DNA of 44,109 bases from Planctomycetota bacterium (GTDB taxonomy: Bacteria > Planctomycetota > Phycisphaerae > Tepidisphaerales > Tepidisphaeraceae), in the NCBI GenBank assembly GCA_026693085.1, contig JAPLNB010000384.1, positions 1 through 44,109 on the forward strand. The letters run 5' to 3'. The notes under the pieces are model-generated. The model saw nothing but the letters and a program-made list of their open reading frames with translations, did no database searches and was not told the origin of the DNA. Of this stretch, positions 33,722 to 41,377 are shown in pieces. The position numbers were made by a program, and so were the translations under genes. How positions within the stretch are numbered: the stretch's first letter is position 1; the number at the start of each line of letters is the position of its first letter.

Positions 33722-34419
33722 GACCCCTCCTTCGCCGCCGGCAACAGGTCCCCAACGATCCGCCGCAACTGCTCGTCCAAATCTCCATCCACCTGCCCAT
33801 GGGCCGTAAACACCCGGCATCCCCCGGGCGCAAGCGCCCCATCCTCGATCAGCTCAACGTGCTCCATCTTTGGCCAATCCCTCCTCAGCCGCGGCAACGC
33901 CTCCGCCAACGCCGCCTTCTGCGATGGATGGATGGCAATCCGAACGTCCGACTCATGCCCCACCAGCTTCATCGCTTCCGCTACATTCGCAACCGCCGCT
34001 TGCGCATCCAACACCCCCAGCCGCTTCGTCACCCGCTCCGCAATCGCCACCGCGAGCCGCAAAACGTCATTCAGGGCCGCCGCTTCCAGTTCCAGCCGCG
34101 ATGCATTCACCTGCTCCGCCGCCTCCGTCAACGCCCCAACCAATCCGTTCAACTCGGCCCGCCGTTCCTCCAGCCCCTGCTCCCGACCGGCCGAAAACCC
34201 CTCTTTCCGACCCGCCGTCAGACCCTCCTCTTGTCCCTGCACATACCCCGCCGTCCGCGCCTGACTCTTCAGCTCCTCCCCAGCCGCCTGCGCCGCCGCC
34301 AAGAACCGTTCCGCCTCCCGCCTCGCCTGCCCAAGCAACGCCACCGCCTGCCTCTCGACATCTTTCATCGAAAAAGGCGAAACCGCCGCCGGCATGTTCG
34401 CAGATTTGATCAGGCCCAT
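33718..34419 (-). CDS. fliH: flagellar export ATPase regulator FliH
   Basis: 233 aa. An N-terminal helix (DVERQAVALLGQARREAERFLAAAQAAGEEL) is followed by a glycine-spaced segment (GYVQGQEEGLTAGRKEGFSAGREQGLEE, about residues 59-86). That GxxxG-like pattern marks FliH and YscL stalks. The C-terminal domain (LRLAVAIAERVTKRLG; VRIAIHPSQKAALAEAL; GGCRVFTAHGQVDGDLDEQLRRI) is the ATPase-binding part. It anchors FliI to the C-ring. No clear ribosome site precedes the ATG at 34419; a later Met (MKDVER, residue 18) is an alternative start. Confidence 0.92.
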   Translation of the reverse strand: MGLIKSANMPAAVSPFSMKDVERQAVALLGQARREAERFLAAAQAAGEELKSQARTAGYVQGQEEGLTAGRKEGFSAGREQGLEERRAELNGLVGALTEAAEQVNASRLELEAAALNDVLRLAVAIAERVTKRLGVLDAQAAVANVAEAMKLVGHESDVRIAIHPSQKAALAEALPRLRRDWPKMEHVELIEDGALAPGGCRVFTAHGQVDGDLDEQLRRIVGDLLPAAKEGS

Positions 34420-34452
34420 AACAATGCAATCGAAAATCGAAACCCAAAAGCC

Positions 34453-35460
34453 TTACACCACCATTTCCTTCTCGCCGCCCCGCCCCGCAATAATGATCTC
34501 CCCCGCATCCTCCAGCCGCCGAACCACGTCCACAATTTTCTGCTGCGCACCCTCCACGTCGCTGATCCGCACCGGGCCCATGTACTGCATATCTTCCTGG
34601 ATCAACTGTGCCGCTCGCTCCGACATGTTCTTGAAGATTTTCTGCCTCAACTCCTCGCTCGCCGTCTTCAACGCCAGCGCCAGCTCCTCGTTGTCCACTT
34701 CCTTCAACACCGACTGAATGCCCTTGTCGTTCACCAGCAGGATATCCTCGAACACGAACATCAACCGCCGGATCTGCTCCACCAAATCCGGATCCTCCGC
34801 CTCCAGACCCTCCATGATCCCCTTCTCCGTCGACCGATCCGCCAGGTTCAAAATCTCCGCAACCGTATCGATGCCACCCGCCTTCTCGAACGTCTGGCTA
34901 ACGATATCGCTCAGCCGGTGCTCCAACCCCTGCTCCACCTCCTTGATCACCTCCGGATTCGTCTGCTCCATGTTCGCCACACGCTTCACCACCTCGATTT
35001 GCTTCTGGCTCGGCAAACCGACCAGGATCTCGCTCGCCTTCTGCGCCGGTAGATGCGCCAAGATCAACGCGATCGTCTGCGGATGCTCGTCCTGGATGAA
35101 CGTCAGGAGGTTCTCGCTCTCCGCCCTCTGCAAGAACGAGAATGGCGTTGTCTGCACCTGCTGCGTCACCTGATGAATCGCTCGCTTCGCGTCCTCCTCG
35201 CTCAGCGACTTCTTCAGCAGCGACTTCGCATATTCCAACCCCCCCTCCGCAATGTACGAGTTCGCCAACGCCAACTGGTAGAACTCCTGGAAGACCTCTT
35301 TCCGCGACGAGTTCGCAACCTCACCCATCGACGCAATCTCACGACTCACTTCCTCCACCGCCTCCGGAGGAAGACGCTTCAGGATCTCGGCCGCTTTCTC
35401 CTGACCCAATGAGATCAGAAGCACCGCCGCCTTGCGAACTCCAGCCAATTCAGTTGCCAT
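34453..35460 (-). CDS. fliG: flagellar motor switch protein FliG
   Basis: 335 aa, normal. Typical blocks: RKAAVLLISLGQEKAAEILKRLPPEAVEEVSREIASMG (FliF-binding), EHPQTIALILAHLPAQKASEILVGLPS (armadillo part) and the C-terminal torque-generating charged helix DNEELALALKTASEELRQKIFKNMSERAAQLI, which keeps the conserved Lys/Arg/Glu/Asp residues that meet the stator. It forms the top of the C-ring. It starts 24 bases after fliF, with CAGGG as ribosome site. Confidence 0.96.
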   Translation of the reverse strand: MATELAGVRKAAVLLISLGQEKAAEILKRLPPEAVEEVSREIASMGEVANSSRKEVFQEFYQLALANSYIAEGGLEYAKSLLKKSLSEEDAKRAIHQVTQQVQTTPFSFLQRAESENLLTFIQDEHPQTIALILAHLPAQKASEILVGLPSQKQIEVVKRVANMEQTNPEVIKEVEQGLEHRLSDIVSQTFEKAGGIDTVAEILNLADRSTEKGIMEGLEAEDPDLVEQIRRLMFVFEDILLVNDKGIQSVLKEVDNEELALALKTASEELRQKIFKNMSERAAQLIQEDMQYMGPVRISDVEGAQQKIVDVVRRLEDAGEIIIAGRGGEKEMVV

Positions 35461-35484
35461 ACATTGCCCTGTTCATCACAAATC

Positions 35485-37119
35485 TCACGCCCGGTTCATC
35501 CACCGCTTCACCATCATTGCCGCCGCCTCAGGGTTTTCACCCACCAGGTCCGACACCTGCGCCATCACCTGCTGCGATCGCACCGACTCGTCGTCCAGCT
35601 CTACGCCCTCCAGAACCGGGTTGTTCTCGCTCACCTCGCCTACCATCTCCTCGCCCTCCCCCAGTTGCCGCGGAGCCTTAATCGCCGCCGCCGCCGCCGC
35701 CGCCGTCACCACCCGCGGCACCGACTTCTTCACCATCATCGACACCATGAACAGACTCGCCAACGCCAACACGCCCAGCGTTATCTCCTTCATGTGATCC
35801 GTCGCCAACAACGCGATCGATGTCCCCGCCGCCTGCGGAATCGCCATCGCCAGCGGCGCCAGGTCCGTAAACGAATCCACATACACCGCATCATCGCTCG
35901 CCAACGCCAACCTCGTCTTCAAACCCACTTTCAGCTTCGCCACCTCACCAGCAATGAACTTGTCCAGCGTCGCCTGGTCCGGCTCCTTTTCGCTGCCCCC
36001 CATTTTCTTCAGCACCTGCACGAAATGGCTGCGCGGAACGAGCATCGACGCCGACGTGATCTCCACGTCCCCAGGCGGCTTGATCACGCGCAATTCCCCG
36101 ATCCCATAGTCCACCTTCATCTCCGTCCGCATTTTCTCGTGGGTCCCGCCGACACTCTCGCTCCCAACAGCCGCCCCACCCATCCCCAATTGCCCATTCG
36201 TCACCATCCCCGGATCGCCACCCGAGGTCGCAGCCCCGTTGTTCTCCTCATTCTGTGTCTCTTCACTCACCACCAACTGCACCTTGTTCGTCGGATCCAC
36301 GGTCTTCTTCGTCGTCTCTGTCCGATCCAGGTTCGGCTTCACACTCACATCCACCCGCACCCCCTCGATATAGGAAAACAGCCACATCAGCCGCTCCCGA
36401 AGGTACTGCTCGTTGTTCCGCACCATCGCCAGTCGCGCATCCGGATCGATCCCCCCCAGCTCATCGCTGCCTCGCGGCGTGTACGACGCCTCATCCACAA
36501 TCACCTTCACCTGCTCCCGCTTCAGGCTCGCCGCCCCAGCCACCAGGTCTGCCGCCGCCGTCACCAGCTTCTGGTCCGGCACCACCCTCGATTTCATGTT
36601 CAGATGCACCGTCGCCGACGCATCCGTCCGCCCAAACCCCCGCTCCTTGCTTGGATTGATGAACACATCCGCGTTCCGAACCCGCGGGAAACGCCGGAGC
36701 ACCTGCGATAGCGTATCCTGCAACGCAATGTTGTAGAGGGTCGCTTGCTGCAGGTTGCTCGAAAACGGATTCCCCTTCGCGATCATCTCCGCAAACGCGC
36801 TCTTCGTCTCCCGCGGCAGGTCTTGCGCCAGCATCGCCATCGCTTCGTACTTCCGATCCGTCGGAACCTCGATGCGGTCACCCACCACACGATACTTGAT
36901 CCCGCTCGATGCCAGATGCTTCTGGATCTCCCCGATGTCGTCGCTGCTCATCGACTGGCTCAGCAGCGGCTCCATCTCCGCCTTCCCCGCAAAACTGGTC
37001 CATCCGTACAGTGTCATCACGATGATCGCCACCAGCGCCCCCGCCAGCATCTTCTGAGTGGCATTCAGCGTCTTGAACTGCTCCTGCAATCGCACAATCT
37101 GGTTCTTCAAAAAGTCCAT
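35485..37119 (-). CDS. fliF: flagellar MS-ring protein FliF
   Basis: 544 aa from ATG 37119 (GAAGG upstream); a GTG two codons earlier is possible. N-terminal helix (KMLAGALVAIIVMTLYGW) is followed by the ring-building motifs: MEPLLSQSMSSDDIGEIQKHLASSGIKYRV, LPRETKSAFAEMI, and the YscJ/FliF RBM2-type block IALQDTLSQVLRRFPRVRNADVFINPSKERGFGR and KVIVDEASYTPRGSDELGG. A C-terminal membrane helix (ITLGVLALASLFMVSMMV) precedes an acidic tail with the FliG-binding end. It is the first structure of the basal body. Confidence 0.96.
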   Translation of the reverse strand: MDFLKNQIVRLQEQFKTLNATQKMLAGALVAIIVMTLYGWTSFAGKAEMEPLLSQSMSSDDIGEIQKHLASSGIKYRVVGDRIEVPTDRKYEAMAMLAQDLPRETKSAFAEMIAKGNPFSSNLQQATLYNIALQDTLSQVLRRFPRVRNADVFINPSKERGFGRTDASATVHLNMKSRVVPDQKLVTAAADLVAGAASLKREQVKVIVDEASYTPRGSDELGGIDPDARLAMVRNNEQYLRERLMWLFSYIEGVRVDVSVKPNLDRTETTKKTVDPTNKVQLVVSEETQNEENNGAATSGGDPGMVTNGQLGMGGAAVGSESVGGTHEKMRTEMKVDYGIGELRVIKPPGDVEITSASMLVPRSHFVQVLKKMGGSEKEPDQATLDKFIAGEVAKLKVGLKTRLALASDDAVYVDSFTDLAPLAMAIPQAAGTSIALLATDHMKEITLGVLALASLFMVSMMVKKSVPRVVTAAAAAAAIKAPRQLGEGEEMVGEVSENNPVLEGVELDDESVRSQQVMAQVSDLVGENPEAAAMMVKRWMNRA

Positions 37120-37164
37120 GGCCACGCCTTCCTTGGCTCTTCAGCCCTGGCGCCGACAGGCACC

Positions 37165-37181
37165 GGCCCGGTCCCCGGGCC
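37165..37181. repeat. GGCCCGG-TCC-CCGGGCC hairpin between fliE and fliF
   Basis: A perfect 7-bp stem with a 3-nt loop, in the 112-base gap between fliE and fliF. It lies between the ribosome site of fliF and a second hairpin at 37208-37225 and could slow ribosomes or protect the message. Confidence 0.5.
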
Positions 37182-37207
37182 TTCATCTGCGTCTGCCGGC
37201 GATGCAG

Positions 37208-37225
37208 GGTGTGCTTCAGCACACC
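37208..37225. repeat. GGTGTGCT-TC-AGCACACC hairpin (dispersed repeat, copy 1)
   Basis: A perfect 8-bp stem with a 2-nt loop just after the fliE stop. The 16-base core GTGTGCTTCAGCACAC recurs at 39994-40009 between the kinase and the activator gene. It looks like a REP-type element placed in intergenic gaps. Confidence 0.65.
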
Positions 37226-37231
37226 ATCCTG

Positions 37232-37552
37232 CTAAACCTGAATCGACTTGATCTCCTCGTACGCATCCATCAACTTCGCCCGGATCGCCAACAACATTTT
37301 AAACGCAAGGTCCGACTTCTCCATCGCGGTCATCACCGCGCTCACGTTGTCCGTCCGACCCGTCGCCAGGTCCTCCACCGCCTTGCTCGCATCCTGCTGC
37401 AGGCGTGAGACCTCATCAATACTCTTCTTCAATACATCCGAGAAACTCGATCCGCCCGAACTCCCAACCTCCGCGCCACCACCCACGCTCCCGCTCACGC
37501 CCCCACCACCCACCTTCCCCAAACTCGTCAGGTTGTTCGTCGTATTAATCAT
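37232..37552 (-). CDS. fliE: flagellar hook-basal body protein FliE
   Basis: 106 aa from ATG 37552; a GTG 21 bases upstream is an alternative. A Gly/Val/Ser-rich low-complexity start (GGGGVSGSVGGGAEVG) is followed by the FliE core: FSDVLKKSIDEVSRLQQDASKAVEDLATGRTDNVSAVMTAMEKSDLAFKMLLAIRAKLMDAYEEI. It links the MS ring to the proximal rod. Its place after flgB and flgC is standard. Confidence 0.92.
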   Translation of the reverse strand: MINTTNNLTSLGKVGGGGVSGSVGGGAEVGSSGGSSFSDVLKKSIDEVSRLQQDASKAVEDLATGRTDNVSAVMTAMEKSDLAFKMLLAIRAKLMDAYEEIKSIQV

Positions 37553-37604
37553 GCCCGGTCCACCATAAACCACTGATAACTAACAACTGCCAATCCACAA
37601 CTCC

Positions 37605-38009
37605 TCACGCCAGCAGCCGCAACGACCCGTTTATCATCGCCTTCGTCACTTCCATCACCGTCACGTTCGCCTCATACGCCCGCGACGCCTCCAACGCATT
37701 CACATACTCGATCGCCATGTCCACGTTGGGATAGCTCACATACCCTTGCTTGTCCGCATCCGGATGGCTCGGATCATGCACCTTTCTGAACGGCGACATG
37801 TCCGCCTCCACATTCGCCACATGCACTCCCGCCTTCCCAGGTTCACCCGCCTGCCCCGGCGCAAACACCGCAAACCGCCTCCGGTAGGGCACCGCCTCCC
37901 CTCGAATATTCCGCGTGGTGTTCATGTTCGCCACATTCGCCGCAATCGTGTCCAGCCGGGTCCGCTGCGCCTGCAACGCACTACTGCTAATGTCCAACGT
38001 TTCAAACAT
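37605..38009 (-). CDS. flgC: flagellar proximal rod protein FlgC
   Basis: 134 aa from ATG 38009 (AGGA five bases upstream). MFETLDISSSALQAQRTRLDTIAANVANMNTTRN is the axial-protein N-terminus; the end has YPNVDMAIEYVNALEASRAYEANVTVMEVTKAMINGSLRLLA, the FlgC C-terminal helix. Normal length. Confidence 0.95.
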   Translation of the reverse strand: MFETLDISSSALQAQRTRLDTIAANVANMNTTRNIRGEAVPYRRRFAVFAPGQAGEPGKAGVHVANVEADMSPFRKVHDPSHPDADKQGYVSYPNVDMAIEYVNALEASRAYEANVTVMEVTKAMINGSLRLLA

Positions 38010-38049
38010 ATCCGTCCTCATGCCACCACTGGCAACTAACAACTCACAA

Positions 38050-38448
38050 CTACCCTACCCGTTCCTTCAACGCCATTTCCATGGTCATGTACTGCTTCCT
38101 CAGCAACTCGATCGCCAGGTTGTGCATCATCGCGTTCTTCGCAAGGTCCGACACCAACCGCTCCATCGACCTGTTGTTGCCATCATGGAACAAAATGCCC
38201 CGCTCCGGGTTCGCAACCTCCCTGCCGACATCCTCAAACCGCCTCCACTCATCCCCCGCGCTCCGCTTCCCCAATCGCTCCCGCAACATCTCCTGAAACC
38301 GTTCAATCGACAAATCCTTCTGCCTGAACCCGGGCGTATCAACGTTGGCAATGTCCTCCGCGATCAGCTTATGCCTCGCCGCCGCAAACTGCACCACCTG
38401 CTCCAGCAGCGGCGTATTGCTTCCGTTTACCATCCGGTCCACAAACAT
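38050..38448 (-). CDS. flgB: flagellar proximal rod protein FlgB
   Basis: 132 aa. LLEQVVQFAAARHKLIAEDIANVDTPGFRQKDLSIERFQEML is the FlgB start; the end has SMERLVSDLAKNAMMHNLAIELLRKQYMTMEMALKERV. AGGGA precedes the ATG at 38448. It is the first gene downstream of the sigma-54 promoter at 38576-38593 and heads the rod/basal-body part of the cluster. Confidence 0.95.
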   Translation of the reverse strand: MFVDRMVNGSNTPLLEQVVQFAAARHKLIAEDIANVDTPGFRQKDLSIERFQEMLRERLGKRSAGDEWRRFEDVGREVANPERGILFHDGNNRSMERLVSDLAKNAMMHNLAIELLRKQYMTMEMALKERVG

Positions 38449-38575
38449 CGTTCCCTGCCTATCTCAAACGCCGTGCCGCGGCCTCTCACCGCCGACGGTC
38501 CGATATTCCTTCCGCCACCACACCGTCCAACCGCTCTCCACCACTTCACCATCCGCGACACCACCCCACCTCATC

Positions 38576-38593
38576 CGGCAATTCCTGCGCCAC
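38576..38593 (-). promoter_or_regulatory. sigma-54 promoter for the flgB operon
   Basis: On the minus strand TGGCGC-N5-TTGC places the -24 GG and -12 GC exactly ten bases apart (consensus TGGCAC-N5-TTGC). It begins nine bases after the stop of the NtrC-type activator gene and would give a leader of roughly 115 bases before flgB. Activator, kinase and promoter therefore lie next to each other. Confidence 0.7.
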
Positions 38594-38601
38594 CGCGCAA
38601 C

Positions 38602-39972
38602 CTATACGCTCACCGCCGCCACCTCCTCTTCCTCTCGCCACTTTTTCAATTTCATCCCGAGCGTCCTCACTCCTATCCCCAACGCCGTGGCTGTCTTGAT
38701 CCGATGCCCCTTGAACTTCTCCAGCGTGCTCATGATTACCTGCTTCTCGATCATCGCCAAGGGATGACCCGCCAAATCCCCCGCCGCCGCCGCCGGCGAC
38801 ATCGTCCCTCGCAGCCAAGGCTCAATCGTCGCCGACCGAATCACCCCAGGCTCGCGCTCCAAGACACACGCCCGCTCAATAATATTCTGCAACTCCCGCA
38901 CATTCCCGGGCCAGCCATACCTCTGCATCACCCGAACTGCGTCGCTCTCGATATGCCGGAACACCGACTTGTCTCGCTTGGCAATCTGATGCAAAAAATG
39001 CCGGCTCAATTCCGGAATATCCTCCAGGCGCTGACTCAACGCCGGCAACTCGATCGGCACCACGTTCAACCGGTAATACAAATCCTGCCTGAATTTCCCC
39101 TCCCCCACCGCCGCTACCAGATTCCGGTTGGTCGTCGCCACCACCCGCACATCCACCTGCTGCGTCAGGCTGCTCCCCACCCGCTCAAATTGGCTTTCCT
39201 GCAACACCCGCAACAGCTTCGCCTGCAATCCCGTCGGTATCTCGCTGACCTCATCCAAGAGCAACGTACCCCCGTCCGCCAGCTCAAACCGCCCTCGCCT
39301 CATCCGGTCCGCACCGGTAAACGCTCCCTTCTCATGCCCAAACAGCTCCGACTCCAATAGATTTTCCGACAACGCCGCACAATTCACCGCCAGCATCGGC
39401 CGCTCCGACCGCTCCGATTGCGCATGCAACAGCCTCGCCACAACCTCTTTCCCCGTCCCGCTCGCACCCGTGACCAGCACCGTCACGTTGCTCTTCGCCA
39501 CCAGTTCGATCTTCTCCTTCACCTCGGTCATCACCACGCTGCTCCCCACCATCGGCCGCGGACCGTTCATCTCCGCCATCGTCCTCAACGCCTGGTTCTC
39601 CCGGATCAGCCGATTATGTTCCAGCGTCCGCTCCACCAACAGCCTGATCTCATCCCCGTCGAATGGTTTCTGTATGTAGTCATACGCCCCCATCTTCATC
39701 GCTTCCACCGCCGTGTTCACCGTGGCAAACGCCGTCATCACCACCACCGGCATCTCCGCCCGCAGGCGCTTCGCCTCACCCAATAACTCAAGCCCCGTCA
39801 TCTTCGGCATCTTCAAGTCGGTGATCATGAGATCAAAACGCGTGGTCCCCAGCCGCGTCACCGCCACCGGCCCATCATTCGCCGCCACAACCTCATGCCC
39901 GGCCCTCGCCAACGTCGCCGCCAGCGAATCCCGCATCATCTCCTGGTCATCCACGATCAGTATTCGCGCCAT
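38602..39972 (-). CDS. NtrC-family sigma-54 activator of flagellar genes (FlrC/FleR-like)
   Basis: 456 aa from ATG 39972, with ACGGAG upstream. Three domains: a receiver (1-120, acidic pair D8-D9, phospho-acceptor D52 in MITDLKMP, lysine in IQKPFDG); an AAA+ domain with a P-loop TGASGTGKE near 165, GAFTGA sigma-54 contact loop near 217, Walker B GGTLLLDEVSEIP, and RxDLYYRLNVVPI; and a Fis-type helix-turn-helix at the C-terminus (HRIKTATALGIGVRTLGMKLKKW). The full GAFTGA motif means it can act on sigma-54. It is the likely activator of the promoter right behind its own gene. Order kinase-activator-flgB matches class III-type control in Vibrio and Pseudomonas. Confidence 0.93.
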   Translation of the reverse strand: MARILIVDDQEMMRDSLAATLARAGHEVVAANDGPVAVTRLGTTRFDLMITDLKMPKMTGLELLGEAKRLRAEMPVVVMTAFATVNTAVEAMKMGAYDYIQKPFDGDEIRLLVERTLEHNRLIRENQALRTMAEMNGPRPMVGSSVVMTEVKEKIELVAKSNVTVLVTGASGTGKEVVARLLHAQSERSERPMLAVNCAALSENLLESELFGHEKGAFTGADRMRRGRFELADGGTLLLDEVSEIPTGLQAKLLRVLQESQFERVGSSLTQQVDVRVVATTNRNLVAAVGEGKFRQDLYYRLNVVPIELPALSQRLEDIPELSRHFLHQIAKRDKSVFRHIESDAVRVMQRYGWPGNVRELQNIIERACVLEREPGVIRSATIEPWLRGTMSPAAAAGDLAGHPLAMIEKQVIMSTLEKFKGHRIKTATALGIGVRTLGMKLKKWREEEEVAAVSV

Positions 39973-39992
39973 ACGCACTCCGTTACTCGTAT

Positions 39993-40010
39993 CGTGTGCT
40001 TCAGCACACG
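39993..40010. repeat. CGTGTGCT-TC-AGCACACG hairpin (dispersed repeat, copy 2)
   Basis: A perfect 8-bp stem with a 2-nt loop in the 44-base gap between the kinase and activator genes. It shares its 16-base core with 37208-37225. It might tune the ratio of kinase to activator messages. Confidence 0.65.
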
Positions 40011-40016
40011 GTCCAT

Positions 40017-40859
40017 CTACACCCGTATCTCAAACCGCGCCCCGCCGTCCGCTCGATTGCTCGCGCTGATCGCGCCATCATGCGCCTCCACGATCCGATG
40101 CACGATGGCCAATCCCAATCCCGTCCCGGTATCCTTCGTCGTAAAGAACGGGTTGAAAATCCGATCCATGATCTCCGTCGGGATCCCCGGACCATCATCC
40201 TCCACCACCAGGTAAAACTGGCTCACCTCCAACCCCGCCTTGCCCTCCCCATACTCCACCTCCACCGTACCCCCCTCCCCAACCGCTTCCACCGAATTCA
40301 ACACCACGTTCAACACCGCCTGACCCATCAGCAGCCGATCGATCCTCACCTTCATCGCCCGCGGCCCCCTCACCACCACATCCACTCGCTTTGCCTGCAC
40401 CGCCGACGCCCCAAAACCCAACGCCTCTTCAACCACCTCCGCCAAATCCGCCTCCCCAACATTCGCCCGAATCTCCCGTGTAAACTGCATCACCTGGCTC
40501 ACCAGCCCCTCCAGACGCTTCACTCCACCCAGAATCTTCTCCACCACCGCCAACGACCCCGGCCGATCCGACACGTCCTTCGCCAACAACGACGCATAAA
40601 GCTGAATTCCCCCCAACGGGTTCCGAATCTCATGCGCCAACCCCGCCGCCATCTCCCCCAACGCTGCCAGACGGTTCTTCCGCTCCAACAGCCGGGTCTT
40701 CTCGCTCAATTCCCCACGCAGCGATTGCACCGTCTGCTCCAACCGCTCATGCGACGCTTCCAGCTTCTCCGTGATCTCGCTGTACGCCATGATAATGCGA
40801 CCCAGCTCCTCAAGCCGCCGCCCAGCATCCACCGGACTGTTCGCCACCGCTACACTCAT
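40017..40859 (-). CDS. soluble sensor histidine kinase (FlrB/FleS-like)
   Basis: 280 aa from ATG 40859 (AAGGA six bases upstream). There is no membrane segment. An N-terminal coiled coil (about 15-62) leads into the dimerisation/phospho-acceptor helix: NRLAALGEMAAGLAHEIRNPLGG with H76. The ATPase domain has the N box LNVVLNSVEAV, G1 VVEDDGPGIP, F box IFNPFFTTKDTGTG and G2 GLGLAIVHRIVEAHDG. No PAS domain is obvious. It probably phosphorylates the activator encoded next to it in response to a cytosolic signal from flagellar assembly, as FlrB and FleS do. Confidence 0.9.
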   Translation of the reverse strand: MSVAVANSPVDAGRRLEELGRIIMAYSEITEKLEASHERLEQTVQSLRGELSEKTRLLERKNRLAALGEMAAGLAHEIRNPLGGIQLYASLLAKDVSDRPGSLAVVEKILGGVKRLEGLVSQVMQFTREIRANVGEADLAEVVEEALGFGASAVQAKRVDVVVRGPRAMKVRIDRLLMGQAVLNVVLNSVEAVGEGGTVEVEYGEGKAGLEVSQFYLVVEDDGPGIPTEIMDRIFNPFFTTKDTGTGLGLAIVHRIVEAHDGAISASNRADGGARFEIRV

Positions 40860-40888
40860 AGGCCATCCTTGGCTCCACCAACTAACAA

Positions 40889-41332
40889 CTACCTCTGAAC
40901 ATCCATATTCGACGGTCTCGATCCATACGCTGCCGCCGCATAGCTCCGATTCACCTGCCGCGACGACGTCGCCTGCTTGATCTGCTGCCCAAGTTCCACC
41001 TTTCTCTGCTGCAGCACCAACGCATCATTCCGGTCCGCTGCCGTAATCTGCTCCAGCAGCATCCGCGTCTCCACCATCATCTGCTCCGCCCGCTCCCGGC
41101 TGCCACCATCCAACCTCCCCAAATACTCCCGCCACTGCCTCTTCACAGGTGACAGTACACGCTCCAACTCCCCAATCTGCTCCAGCACTTCCTGCCTTTT
41201 CTGCAACACCGCCAACAACGCCTCCGTCTCGCTTCGTTGAACATGCTCATGTTGCGCCGCTGCCAGCTTCGAAAGCTTCCGGTAGCATTCCACCTGCTGA
41301 CCCAGCGTCAAAATGATCGAATCACTTGCCAT
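40889..41332 (-). CDS. FlgN-like flagellar chaperone
   Basis: 147 aa from ATG 41332; Met codons a few triplets earlier are possible. Wholly helical: ILTLGQQVECYRKLSKLAAAQHEHVQRSETEALLAVLQKRQEVLEQIGELERVL, then EQMMVETRMLLEQITAADRNDALVLQQRKVELGQQI, and a short tail with SYAAAAYG. Length, the helical heptads and the 'tail Tyr-Gly' resemble FlgN/FliT-type export chaperones, which bind FlgK/FlgL or FliD. None of those partners is in the window. Family call by pattern and context only. Confidence 0.7.
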   Translation of the reverse strand: MASDSIILTLGQQVECYRKLSKLAAAQHEHVQRSETEALLAVLQKRQEVLEQIGELERVLSPVKRQWREYLGRLDGGSRERAEQMMVETRMLLEQITAADRNDALVLQQRKVELGQQIKQATSSRQVNRSYAAAAYGSRPSNMDVQR

Positions 41333-41377
41333 CCGCATTCCCATTCGAAAACAAGAATCGAAAATCAAAAAATCCCA

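Noticed and set aside
33799..35052. 417-codon plus-strand frame opposite fliG and fliH
   Set aside because: Product is an Arg/His/Pro/Leu-rich repeat typical of a reverse frame of a GC-rich gene; both flagellar genes on the minus strand are certain.
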